A stretch of 64,000 nucleotides of DNA from Clostridiales bacterium (lineage in GTDB: Bacteria; Bacillota; Clostridia; Clostridiales; Oxobacteraceae), in assembly GCA_030016385.1 (NCBI GenBank), contig JASEJN010000006.1, positions 21,323 through 85,322 on the forward strand. The letters run 5' to 3'. The notes beneath the pieces were generated by a model. That model was not told where the DNA came from and ran no database searches. It saw nothing but the letters and a program-made list of their open reading frames with translations. Below are positions 8,845 through 16,376 of this stretch, in pieces. The position numbers were made by a program, and so were the translations under genes. Position 1 is the stretch's first letter. Every line of letters begins with the position of its first letter.

Positions 8845-8915
8845 TATCCATCCTACCTATCCCGATGTTTTCTATTTATCGCATAAATGCGCACTGCAAT
8901 TTTGTATCATCTGCA

Positions 8916-10226
8916 CTACTTATATATTCCCTTCATCGCATCCATCGTATCGTCAAAGTTTATGTATGTATCCTTATCCTGCTTTAGGAAATCCATCAAC
9001 TTATCTATGTATTTTATGGATTTATCAATACCGGGGTTGCTTCCCTTCGCATATGCGCCTATATTTATAAGATCCTCGGCATTTTTATACGTTGCAAGTA
9101 TGCTTCTCAGATCCCCCGCCATATCCTTTTGCTTTTTACTGACGATTACATCCATAAGCCTGCTTATGCTGGACAGTATATCTATGGCAGGATAATGGTT
9201 CCTTGATGCAAGATCCCTTGAAAGTATTATGTGACCGTCAAGTATTCCTCTTACGGCATCTGAAATAGGCTCATTGAAATCATCCCCGTCCACGAGTACT
9301 GTATAAAATGCGGTTATTGAACCTTTTTCAGACATTCCCGACCTCTCTAAAAGTTTTGGGAGTATTGAAAATACCGATGGAGTATATCCCTTAGTTGCCG
9401 GCGGCTCGCCTATCGCAAGGCCCACTTCTCTTTGTGCCATTGCAAACCGTGTTACAGAATCCATCATGAGCATTACTTTCTTTCCCCTGTCCCTGAAGTA
9501 TTCAGCAACAGCAGTTGCGGTATAAGCTCCTTTAAGCCTTACCAGAGCCGGCTGATCCGATGTTGCGCATACTACAACACTCTTTTTCATTCCATCCTTT
9601 CCAAGATCCTTCTCAATAAAATCCTTAACTTCACGGCCTCTCTCTCCTATAAGACCTATAACATTTACATCTGCCCCGCTGTACCTCGATATCATTCCAA
9701 GAAGCGTGCTCTTTCCAACACCGCTACCCGAGAAAATACCAACTCTTTGACCTTCTCCACATGTCAAAAATCCATCGATCGCTTTAACGCCTGTCGGCAT
9801 TACTTTGCTTATTCTCGGCCTCTTAAGCGGATCTGGCGGCACATTATTTACGGGGTACAGTATATAATCGTCGATCTTTCCACCATTTAATGGATTGCCA
9901 AGGCCATCTAAGGCCTTTCCTAAAAGTTCATCGCCTACCCTTACTGTAAGCATTTTACCTGTTGGCTTTACTATGGAGCCGGGGCCTATTCCCTTAAGCT
10001 CGCCAAGAGGCATCAAGATTATATTATCTTCCTTAAAACCAACCACTTCGGATAAAACAGGATTCTCCATATTCCCGGAAAAAATCCAGCAGACTTCGCC
10101 AATAAAAGATTTTATTCCTTCAACCTCAATAGTAAGTCCTATAAGCTTGCTGACCTTTCCTACACTCTCTATGGTATTCGTCGATTCAATCAAGCTTTTC
10201 AAATACTTAAAACCAATTTGCTCCAT
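8916..10226 (-). CDS. fliI: FliI, flagellum-specific export ATPase
   Basis: This 436-residue protein resembles the F1 beta subunit. It has a Walker A loop GIFSGSGVGKSTLLG near residue 170 and a Walker B region (MLMMDSVTRFAMAQREVGLA) with GEPPATKGYTPSVFSILPKL directly after, a signature of FliI/type III ATPases. It energises and prepares substrates for flagellar export with FliH and FliJ. ATG at 10226 is preferred because AGGA lies 8 nt upstream and overlaps the fliH stop (GGATGA). An in-frame ATG three codons earlier is too close to the ribosome site. Confidence 0.97.
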   Translation of the reverse strand: MEQIGFKYLKSLIESTNTIESVGKVSKLIGLTIEVEGIKSFIGEVCWIFSGNMENPVLSEVVGFKEDNIILMPLGELKGIGPGSIVKPTGKMLTVRVGDELLGKALDGLGNPLNGGKIDDYILYPVNNVPPDPLKRPRISKVMPTGVKAIDGFLTCGEGQRVGIFSGSGVGKSTLLGMISRYSGADVNVIGLIGERGREVKDFIEKDLGKDGMKKSVVVCATSDQPALVRLKGAYTATAVAEYFRDRGKKVMLMMDSVTRFAMAQREVGLAIGEPPATKGYTPSVFSILPKLLERSGMSEKGSITAFYTVLVDGDDFNEPISDAVRGILDGHIILSRDLASRNHYPAIDILSSISRLMDVIVSKKQKDMAGDLRSILATYKNAEDLINIGAYAKGSNPGIDKSIKYIDKLMDFLKQDKDTYINFDDTMDAMKGIYK

Positions 10227-10231
10227 AATTA

Positions 10232-10969
10232 TCATCCTAAAAGAATATGTTTTATTCTATCCAGCTGTCTGTCTATCCGGGCATCGACCATGCCGTTTTT
10301 TGTGTTTATCATACATCCGCCACGGCCAACATCGTTATCCTTTACGATATTTACCGCTACATTCTCTCCCGCATATTTTGAAAGGTTCGCCCTCTCACAA
10401 TCGAGAGCAGCATAATCCATGGGATTGACCCTTATTACTATTTGTCCCTTAGCAACCGTGTTCTCAATAGCACTCTTTACGATATTTATTACCGCCGTAT
10501 CCTTTGTATCGACTTCATACCTGATTATCTTCTCCGCGATAGTTAAGGCCAAGCCCAATATCTCATTTTTTTGTTTCTTGATATTATCCGCAGCTTCCCT
10601 ATGGGCATCCTTCAGTACATATTCGGCATTCTTTCTGATTTCCAGCGTCTTGTTGAATCCATCCTGCCATCCCTTTTCAAGCCCCTCTGTGTGTCCTTTT
10701 TCAAAAGCTGTATTATATGCGCTCTCCTTTATCTTCTGGGCCTTTGCATTTGCAAGCTCTATTATCTGCTTGCTTTTTACTTCGGCCTTATGTAATATTT
10801 CATCTGCCTGCTTGTTTATTTTTTCTAAATCTACTGTTTCAGCGCAATCTTCCGTTTTATTTTCAGTATCTTCTTTACTCTGCTTAAGCTCTATTAGAGG
10901 TGTAGTAACTGTATAAACAAAATTGCTATTAACTTTATTATTTTTTATTATGTTATACGATAATTGCAT
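10232..10969 (-). CDS. fliH: FliH, export ATPase regulator
   Basis: A 245-residue protein with a long Lys/Glu-rich helical centre containing the FliH-type small-residue repeat (AFEKGHTEGLEKGWQDGFNK) and a C-terminal domain related to the V-/F-ATPase peripheral stalk (LALTIAEKIIRYEV and VRVNPMDYAAL-like residues). FliH dimerises and binds FliI and the C-ring. ATG at 10969 overlaps the end of fliG by 17 nt and has GGTGGAG just upstream; a longer form starting 6 codons earlier is possible. Confidence 0.93.
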   Translation of the reverse strand: MQLSYNIIKNNKVNSNFVYTVTTPLIELKQSKEDTENKTEDCAETVDLEKINKQADEILHKAEVKSKQIIELANAKAQKIKESAYNTAFEKGHTEGLEKGWQDGFNKTLEIRKNAEYVLKDAHREAADNIKKQKNEILGLALTIAEKIIRYEVDTKDTAVINIVKSAIENTVAKGQIVIRVNPMDYAALDCERANLSKYAGENVAVNIVKDNDVGRGGCMINTKNGMVDARIDRQLDRIKHILLG

Positions 10970-11969
10970 CTTCTCCACCTCTTGCAATTATTATCTCACC
11001 TGTTTCGTCTAGCCTTCTTATTATGCTTACGATGTTCTGCTGCGCTTTCTCAACATCCATAAGCCTTACAGGACCTAAGTACTGTATATCCTCCTTTAAC
11101 AGGGCACCTGCCCTCTTTGACATATTCCTGTAAATAGCATCCGAAACCTCTTCGGAACATCCTTTCAAAGCAAGAGCTAAATCTTTATTGTCCACTTCTC
11201 TTAAAACAATTTGTATCGAAGCATTATCAAGATTGATTATATCTTCAAATACAAACAAGTTGGATCTAACTTTTTCAGCCAATTCAGGTTCATCTTTCCC
11301 GAGATGTTCTATGATGCTTTTCTCCGTTCCACGGTCAACCTGATTCAGGATTTGCACTAAGGAATCCACACCGCCTATAGATGCCACATCAGGCCTTATG
11401 ACATTTGATAATTTCTTTTCAAGTACTTTTTCAACCTCATGTACAACCACGGGTGATGTGCTTTTCATCGATGCGATCCTCTTTGCCACATCGTATTGCT
11501 TATCTTCAGGAAGCCCTGATAAAACCTGGCCGGCTTTTTCAGGCTGAATATGGCACAGTATCAAAGCTATCGTCTGGGGATGTTCATTGGATATCAGGCT
11601 TAAAAGCTGCTGGGCATCAGCCTTTCTTGCGACAGCAAAGGGCCTGTATTGATGGGTTATCTCGCTAACCTGATCTATGATCTCCATGGCCTTTTGTACG
11701 CCGAGAGCTTTGCTTAAAAGTGCTTTGGCATACTCGACTCCGCCCTCAATTATAAATTCCTTTGCCTTATTCAGGTTTATAAATTCCTCTAAAACCATAT
11801 CCTTTAAATTCGGCCTGAGCTTTGCAGTATTTGTAATCTCATATGTTATCCTTTGTATATCCTTCTCAGGCAATCTTTTAATTATATTAGATGAGACATC
11901 AGGACCCAATGCGATAAACAGTACAGCAGCTTTCTGGACCCCGGTCAGTTTGTCAACCTTAACAGTCAA
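10953..11969 (-). CDS. fliG: FliG, rotor switch protein
   Basis: A 338-residue FliG of full length. The N-terminal domain contains LTGVQKAAVLFIALGPDVSS. The middle domain has the EHPQTIALILCHIQPEKAGQ signature. The C-terminal torque-helix region is DLALALKGCSEEVSDAIYRN followed by MSKRAGALLKEDIQYLGPVR. It couples the C-ring to MotA and sets rotation direction. TTG at 11969 with AGAGGTGATTTGA upstream is the start; the ribosome site overlaps the fliF stop codon, indicating coupled translation. Confidence 0.97.
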   Translation of the reverse strand: MTVKVDKLTGVQKAAVLFIALGPDVSSNIIKRLPEKDIQRITYEITNTAKLRPNLKDMVLEEFINLNKAKEFIIEGGVEYAKALLSKALGVQKAMEIIDQVSEITHQYRPFAVARKADAQQLLSLISNEHPQTIALILCHIQPEKAGQVLSGLPEDKQYDVAKRIASMKSTSPVVVHEVEKVLEKKLSNVIRPDVASIGGVDSLVQILNQVDRGTEKSIIEHLGKDEPELAEKVRSNLFVFEDIINLDNASIQIVLREVDNKDLALALKGCSEEVSDAIYRNMSKRAGALLKEDIQYLGPVRLMDVEKAQQNIVSIIRRLDETGEIIIARGGEDAIIV

Positions 11970-11974
11970 TCAAA

Positions 11975-13558
11975 TCACCTCTCATCTTCTGCAAGCCAGG
12001 ATTTTACTATTTCTACAACTTGATCCGGTTTTTTATTTGCATATTTCTTAATTTCATCTGTAAGATCCGGTTTTTGTTCTTTTTCTTCTTCTAATATTGT
12101 AGGAGATTCGACAACCTCATTCACAGCTACAGGTTTATTTTCTGTCATATCGACGACTTCCGGCTCTGCGGCCATAGCCTCATCTACTTCCCTCTTAGCA
12201 CGTGATGCCCTTATTCTCGAAACAATAAACAGCAATAATAGCAACCCTAATACTGCAGCCAGAGGATATCCAATATATTCAGCATATTTTTTAATTCTAT
12301 CATTGTTCTGCATCGCATTCAGATCATCCTGTACGGTCCTTTTGCCTGAAATATCAAACGGCATGCCCTCAACATTTATCAGATCACTCCTGCCGGCATT
12401 ATTTACATAACCGGTAGCAGCCATGACGATATTGGCAACGGATTGTTTTTGCTCATCCGACAGGGTACCATCTATTACAACAGAAGTTGACAGCCTCTTA
12501 ACTTCTCCTGGAGCCTTAATCACCTTTTCCTCATCCTGTCCCACAGCATAGTTTGTTGTGGTATCCTCTTTAGTTGTAGGTGAATTATTTGCCGTACCCG
12601 TTTGTATATTATTCGTCGTCTGATTATCAATAGGGCTGCCCGAGTTGGTGCTTGAACTGTTAGGTGTTGTTTCCACCAGCTTATGCTGATCCTTTATTAT
12701 CTGATCCTTGCCATAATGAATCGATGTCGTCTGCCTTGTATCAAAATCGAGATCGGCATTTACAGACACCTTCACCTTTTCCGAGCTGAAAACAGGATCG
12801 AGTATGGATTTTATATTACTCTCAAGCTGCTTTTCAAATGTTCTCTTTATATCCTGCCTGTTTCCTATGGATGGTGTCGAATTTTCATCGGCATTATATA
12901 AGTTCTCGCTGAGATAGTTAAAATTATTATCGACAACCGTTACATTCTCCTTGGGAAGATTTTGAACACTTCCGGAGATAAGTGCAACTATGGTTTTGAC
13001 GCTTTCCTGTGAAAGCTTCTGCCCATCCTTTAATTTCAATGTTACAGATGCCCTTGCAGGTTCCTGTTCCGTTACAAATACACTTTGCTTTGGAAGCACG
13101 AGGTGCACTATAGCCTGGTCTACTTCGCTAAAAGCCTGAATTGTCCTCGCAAGCTCAGTTTCCAATGCCCTCTGGTATTGTATGTTTATTTCGGTATCCG
13201 TCATGCCGAATTTGTTCTGGTCGAAAAGTTCAAAACCCTTTCCGGAAGACGGAAGCGCTCCAGACGATATCACATCGAGCCTGACTTCCTGTACTTTCCC
13301 TGCAGGCACTAGAACGCTGCTGCCCTGCAATTTATAAGGAGTTTTTCCCTTTTTCAACTCGGTTACAACCTTTGCCATATCTTCCTGTGAAATATTTAAA
13401 AAAAGCGGTTCATACTTTGGTTTACTTAAAAAAGCTATAAAAAAGATTATTGAAATAATAACTCCACTGGATAAAACAATTATTCCTACCCTTCGCCCTT
13501 TGCTCAGTTTATTCCATCGTTCCTTAGTATTCTTTAACAGATCCCGAATTGTACCCAT
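11975..13558 (-). CDS. fliF: FliF, MS-ring protein
   Basis: A 527-residue protein with an N-terminal membrane helix (VGIIVLSSGVIISIIFFIAF), ring-building motifs (YQRALETELARTIQAFSEVD, ARASVTLKLKDGQKLSQESV), a Ser/Thr/Asn-rich insert and a second membrane helix near residue 435 (IGYPLAAVLGLLLLLFIVSR). The C-terminal tail (ANKKPDQVVEIVKSWLAED) is the FliG-binding segment. FliF forms the membrane ring on which the whole basal body is assembled. It lies 6 nt before fliG and 17 nt after fliE. Confidence 0.97.
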   Translation of the reverse strand: MGTIRDLLKNTKERWNKLSKGRRVGIIVLSSGVIISIIFFIAFLSKPKYEPLFLNISQEDMAKVVTELKKGKTPYKLQGSSVLVPAGKVQEVRLDVISSGALPSSGKGFELFDQNKFGMTDTEINIQYQRALETELARTIQAFSEVDQAIVHLVLPKQSVFVTEQEPARASVTLKLKDGQKLSQESVKTIVALISGSVQNLPKENVTVVDNNFNYLSENLYNADENSTPSIGNRQDIKRTFEKQLESNIKSILDPVFSSEKVKVSVNADLDFDTRQTTSIHYGKDQIIKDQHKLVETTPNSSSTNSGSPIDNQTTNNIQTGTANNSPTTKEDTTTNYAVGQDEEKVIKAPGEVKRLSTSVVIDGTLSDEQKQSVANIVMAATGYVNNAGRSDLINVEGMPFDISGKRTVQDDLNAMQNNDRIKKYAEYIGYPLAAVLGLLLLLFIVSRIRASRAKREVDEAMAAEPEVVDMTENKPVAVNEVVESPTILEEEKEQKPDLTDEIKKYANKKPDQVVEIVKSWLAEDER

Positions 13559-13575
13559 ATCTTATATGAGCCTCT

Positions 13576-13863
13576 TTATATCTGCATTCTGCTTATTTCT
13601 TGATATGAATCCATAAGCTTGTTCCTGACCTGAACGACAAGCTCCATTTGTATTCTTGCTTCCTCGGCAGCGATAAGGGCCTGATGTATATCGGTAGATT
13701 GACCGGTTATTAATTTCTGTGTCTCATTGTCTGCATTAATCTGCAAATCATTTGCAGAATCTAACGCGTCCTTCAGATAATCCCCAAAAGGTACGGAAAC
13801 ATTATTTTTTGATTTATTATCCTGCTGTATATTAAAATCAAACGCGCTCTTTTCTATTCTCAT
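13576..13863 (-). CDS. fliE: FliE, MS-ring/rod junction protein
   Basis: A protein of about 95 residues. The C-terminal half is typical FliE: STDIHQALIAAEEARIQMEL followed by QVRNKLMDSYQEISRM. FliE links the MS ring to the rod. ATG at 13863 is annotated. An alternative GTG at 13872 overlaps the flgC stop by one base (TAGTG), and both share the ribosome site AGGAAGG, so the start is uncertain by three codons. Gene order flgB-flgC-fliE-fliF is standard. Confidence 0.93.
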   Translation of the reverse strand: MRIEKSAFDFNIQQDNKSKNNVSVPFGDYLKDALDSANDLQINADNETQKLITGQSTDIHQALIAAEEARIQMELVVQVRNKLMDSYQEISRMQI

Positions 13864-13871
13864 CTTTAACA

Positions 13872-14306
13872 CTACCTTCCTATTTCAAGAGCTTTCTGGT
13901 ACATGCTTTTCTCAGCGTTTACAGCCGTAACATTCGCTTCATATGCTCTTGTGGATGATATCATATCCACCATTTCTTTCAGTACGTCTACATTTGGCAT
14001 TTCAACATATCCATCGGGTCCAGCATCAGGATTTGAAGGATCATATACCCTGTTAAACGGCGTCCTGCTATCATCGGTTATTCCGACTGCTTTTATGCCG
14101 TTCCCATCAAATTGACTATTATCAGATGTTTTATTTATTTCTCTGTCTAAATCTTCCTGAAAGACTGCTATTTTCCGTATGTATGGCCCGCCATTTTCAG
14201 TACGGGTAGTTTTAGAATTGGCAATATTGCTTGCTATAGTATCCATTCTGAGCCTCTCTGCAGAAAGCCCGCTTTCGCTTATCCTCAAAGCCTTAAATAC
14301 CTGCAT
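13872..14306 (-). CDS. flgC: FlgC, proximal rod protein
   Basis: A 144-residue protein with the rod-protein N-terminus ([20 protein letters not shown] then [17 protein letters not shown]), the FlgC hallmark [20 protein letters not shown] and the C-terminus [20 protein letters not shown]. It forms part of the proximal rod with FlgB and FliE. The ATG follows the flgB stop by 2 nt and has GGGAG upstream. Confidence 0.97.
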   Translation of the reverse strand: MQVFKALRISESGLSAERLRMDTIASNIANSKTTRTENGGPYIRKIAVFQEDLDREINKTSDNSQFDGNGIKAVGITDDSRTPFNRVYDPSNPDAGPDGYVEMPNVDVLKEMVDMISSTRAYEANVTAVNAEKSMYQKALEIGR

Positions 14307-14308
14307 GA

Positions 14309-14662
14309 TTATTTACTCCCTTCCTCTATTGAATATCTTAAAATGCTATATTTTGTATTCAACTGGGTAATCATAGTATTATAAAGTATTTCATTCGCCG
14401 CCATGTTGGTCATTTCATAGTCGATGTCAACATTGTTTCCATCTTCTCTCATGCTTGTACTACTATCCTTTACAACCTCCGGCTCCACCGAATCAGTAAG
14501 CTCTCCGTCCCCAAGCTTATCTTTTAATATGTCCTCGAATACTACGTCAGATCTCTTAAAGTTCTTTGTATTTATGTTAGAAATATTATTAGCTATTACT
14601 TTTTGTCTTAACGCCGATGCATCCAGTGATTTTTTGATCAAACCATAAGTCAGATCTTCCAT
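14309..14662 (-). CDS. flgB: FlgB, proximal rod protein; first gene of the early flagellar operon
   Basis: A 117-residue protein with the FlgB pattern ([40 protein letters not shown] and, near the end, [20 protein letters not shown]). ATG at 14662 has GAGGTGGAGAT upstream. It is the first gene of a long minus-strand run extending to the left edge. Upstream lies a 411 bp non-coding region containing the fliS terminator, a repeat block and the probable operon promoter. Confidence 0.96.
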   Translation of the reverse strand: MEDLTYGLIKKSLDASALRQKVIANNISNINTKNFKRSDVVFEDILKDKLGDGELTDSVEPEVVKDSSTSMREDGNNVDIDYEMTNMAANEILYNTMITQLNTKYSILRYSIEEGSK

Positions 14663-14769
14663 ATCTCCACCTCACATTCTTTTGCTGTATACTATACGAC
14701 AAAATAAATGCTAATTCCTGCATAAATGTTAAGATTTATATATTTATGTCATATAATATATTATCATAT

Positions 14770-14798
14770 ATTATAACATCGAATTTACTATTATTCCA
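14770..14798 (-). promoter_or_regulatory. Possible sigma-A promoter of the flgB operon
   Basis: On the minus strand a perfect -10 hexamer TATAAT (14775-14770) occurs about 110 nt before the flgB start. A hexamer 17 nt upstream (TGGAAT-like) is only a weak match to TTGACA. No sigma-28 type site and no recognisable c-di-GMP riboswitch was seen in the 411 bp gap 14663-15073. The region is otherwise AT-rich with a repeat block and the fliS terminator. Confidence 0.35.
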
Positions 14799-14838
14799 TA
14801 ACTTGTAATAAAAAATTTGTCATTTTTAAAGATTTTTT

Positions 14839-14985
14839 TAATATTATTCAAATATAAAATAAAATCTATATAAAATATCGATTGGACTTTGATTCGCAAT
14901 ATGAGTTTATGTTATTTTGAACACTCATTCGCCAGATTCAAGTATATAAATTATTTGAATAATATTATTCAAATATAAAAAAAGT
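14839..14985. repeat. Repeat block A (copy 1) with a 22 bp palindrome, between flgB and fliS
   Basis: Positions 14891-14938 are identical over 48 bp to 63953-64000 at the right edge of the window. Positions 14907-14942 match 59648-59683 with one difference. The block begins GATTCGCAATATGAG and contains CACTCATTCGCCAGATTCAAG-type sequence. It is followed by a perfect 22 bp palindrome made of ATTTGAATAAT and its complement, ending at 14974. AATATTATTCAAATATAAAA occurs both at 14839-14858 and about 14961-14980, bracketing the block as direct repeats. No coding potential was found. The terminal motif resembles the ends of the hairpin elements at 35716 and 50574. Confidence 0.75.
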
Positions 14986-15016
14986 ACCTTATCAAAGAAT
15001 AATAAATAAATTTTTG

Positions 15017-15051
15017 CAAAAAAATAACGGTTATGCTTTACATAAACCGTT
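15017..15051 (-). terminator. Rho-independent terminator after fliS
   Basis: On the minus strand AACGGTTTATG pairs with CATAACCGTT (one bulge, five-base loop) and is followed by ATTTTTTTGC. It lies about 23 nt past the fliS stop and separates the late flagellar transcript (flaG-fliS) from the flgB operon. Confidence 0.85.
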
Positions 15052-15073
15052 TTTAACCGATGTTCCCTTAGAA

Positions 15074-15451
15074 TCAACGTGCTATCCTCGATGCCTCTTC
15101 CCATGTATCCTTAAGCTCCGAAACCATGCTTAATATTTCATCTATAGTGCCTTTATCCTTTTTAATATTAGCCTCCATAAGGCTTCTCTTCATATAATCA
15201 TAAAGCGCATATAGATTCTTTGAAATTTCCATATCCATGTTGAGTGTAGCCATGAGTTCCGAGATGATATTTTCCGTTTTGCAAATATATTTATTTGTAT
15301 TTTCTATATTTTTTTCATCTATTGAAATCTTTGCAAGCCTTAAAAATTTAATTGACCCGTCATAGAGCATTATAAGAAGCTTACCTTTTGATGCTGTAAG
15401 CACTTCATTTTGCTGATATAACGTATAAGCATTCGACGGATTGTTCTGCAT
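15074..15451 (-). CDS. fliS: FliS, flagellin export chaperone
   Basis: A 125-residue helical protein with the FliS pattern: AYTLYQQNEVLTASKGKLLI then MLYDGSIKFLRLAK, and a helix with YDYMKRSLMEANIKKDKGTI. FliS binds the C-terminus of newly made flagellin, keeps it unfolded and delivers it to FlhA. It is the last gene of the flaG-flaG2-fliS unit. The ribosome site GGGAGG-type sequence is present just before ATG 15451, and a terminator follows. Confidence 0.95.
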   Translation of the reverse strand: MQNNPSNAYTLYQQNEVLTASKGKLLIMLYDGSIKFLRLAKISIDEKNIENTNKYICKTENIISELMATLNMDMEISKNLYALYDYMKRSLMEANIKKDKGTIDEILSMVSELKDTWEEASRIAR

Positions 15452-15479
15452 AGGTTTTTCCCTCCTTTCCCTTATTCAT

Positions 15480-15524
15480 GGATGCATTTTTTATATTTGA
15501 AGAATGTTAAACTGTATGCACCCT
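15480..15524. repeat. Miniature repeat (45 bp) flanked by 8 bp direct repeats
   Basis: The unit starts GGATGCATTTTTTATATTTG, continues with AAGAATGTTAAACTGT and ends ATGCACC. Its outer ends are inverted repeats (TGCAT/ATGCA). Read on the minus strand it looks like the two extreme ends of the 202 bp element at 35716-35917 joined with the middle missing. It is flanked by TTATTCAT at 15472-15479 and 15525-15532, consistent with a target-site duplication. It lies between fliS and the second flaG-like gene. Confidence 0.65.
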
Positions 15525-15571
15525 TTATTCATCGATATGAATTTTATTATTTTAAACGGCAACATTTGCCT

Positions 15572-15928
15572 CTACATCTTTTCATCTATGAATATGCCTA
15601 TCATATCATGCATTTTGTTAAACAGCTCCACAACCGCATCTTTTGTATACGTTTTTATAGCTCTTCCATTTTTATCTACAGCCGTTACTCCATCTACGCC
15701 CAGTTCGAAGGTCACATCGATATCCATAGCTTTTAGAAGAGAATTGAACTTATCCATTTTATTTTTCATCCTCTTATTTTGGGATTGTCCGCCATTTTCC
15801 TTTTTCTGTTTTTTATCCTTTGAAACCCTCGTTTTGTCATATGTATGGACAATCTCCTCGGCCGTCTTCTGCCTCACATTATTGACGATTACAGGATCTA
15901 TTTTATTTAGTACAACAGGCTGTGACAT
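15572..15928 (-). CDS. FlaG-like protein (second, diverged copy)
   Basis: A 118-residue protein of uncertain function. The first 60 residues are polar and Lys/Gln-rich (KKQKKENGGQSQNKRMKNK). The last 60 residues mimic the FlaG fold: a beta segment DVTFELGVDGVTAVDKNGRA, then a helix ending MHDMIGIFIDEKM. The adjacent FlaG gene ends FCEMAGILVDERR, which shares the M-x-G-I-x-x-D-E pattern. It is best read as a diverged FlaG paralogue. It lies 6 nt after flaG in the same transcript, so a role in filament or cap assembly is inferred only. Confidence 0.7.
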   Translation of the reverse strand: MSQPVVLNKIDPVIVNNVRQKTAEEIVHTYDKTRVSKDKKQKKENGGQSQNKRMKNKMDKFNSLLKAMDIDVTFELGVDGVTAVDKNGRAIKTYTKDAVVELFNKMHDMIGIFIDEKM

Positions 15929-15934
15929 GCGAAA

Positions 15935-16261
15935 TTACCTTCTCTCATCAACCAGTATCCCCGCCATTTCACAAAATTTGTCGATCATGTCGATTATTTT
16001 TTCCGGCGGAATCTCCCTTATTACCTCACCTGTTTCATTATTCAACACTTTAACTACTACAGAATTGGATATCCCGTAAATCTCAAATTTCAGGCGCGTA
16101 CTGCCTTTTGAGAGCACTTCATTTGCTATATGGACTGCGAAATTCAAATCATTGCCGCTATTGTCCTTCTCTTTTTTATCCACGGTATTTTTACCTTCTG
16201 AAATTTTCTTGTAATCAACCTGATTCTCATGAACGGCTATATTTACACCCGTTATATTCAA
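15935..16261 (-). CDS. flaG: FlaG family flagellar protein
   Basis: A protein of about 108 residues. The C-terminal FlaG domain is clear: LKFEIYGISNSVVVKVLNNE then GEVIREIPPEKIIDMIDKFC and ILVDERR. FlaG proteins influence filament length or assembly. TTG at 16261 is chosen with AGAGG 8 nt upstream; a GTG at 16270 lies inside the ribosome site. A sigma-28 promoter is 42 nt upstream, so the gene probably heads the flaG-flaG2-fliS unit. Confidence 0.85.
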   Translation of the reverse strand: MNITGVNIAVHENQVDYKKISEGKNTVDKKEKDNSGNDLNFAVHIANEVLSKGSTRLKFEIYGISNSVVVKVLNNETGEVIREIPPEKIIDMIDKFCEMAGILVDERR

Positions 16262-16302
16262 GATAAACACCTCTTAAAAGTTTATAGTTTATTCTTGTTA
16301 TT

Positions 16303-16329
16303 TTATCGGTATCTCGCGTATATACTTAA
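16303..16329 (-). promoter_or_regulatory. Sigma-28 (SigD/FliA) promoter for flaG-fliS
   Basis: On the minus strand TTAA (16329-16326), a 15 nt spacer and ACCGATAA (16310-16303) match the motility sigma factor consensus TAAA-N15-GCCGATAA at 3/4 and 7/8 positions. The spacing is exact, and the site lies about 40 nt upstream of the flaG start. It explains how flaG and fliS can be expressed with flagellin as late genes. Confidence 0.75.
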
Positions 16330-16376
16330 GATTTAATAAACAGATAATTTAAACATTCATTTGATGTTACCTTGAA

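Noticed and set aside
14663..15073. A possible c-di-GMP riboswitch before the flgB operon, as in some clostridia
   Set aside because: No GEMM-type conserved bases or paired stems were seen; the region holds a repeat block, the fliS terminator and AT-rich sequence.
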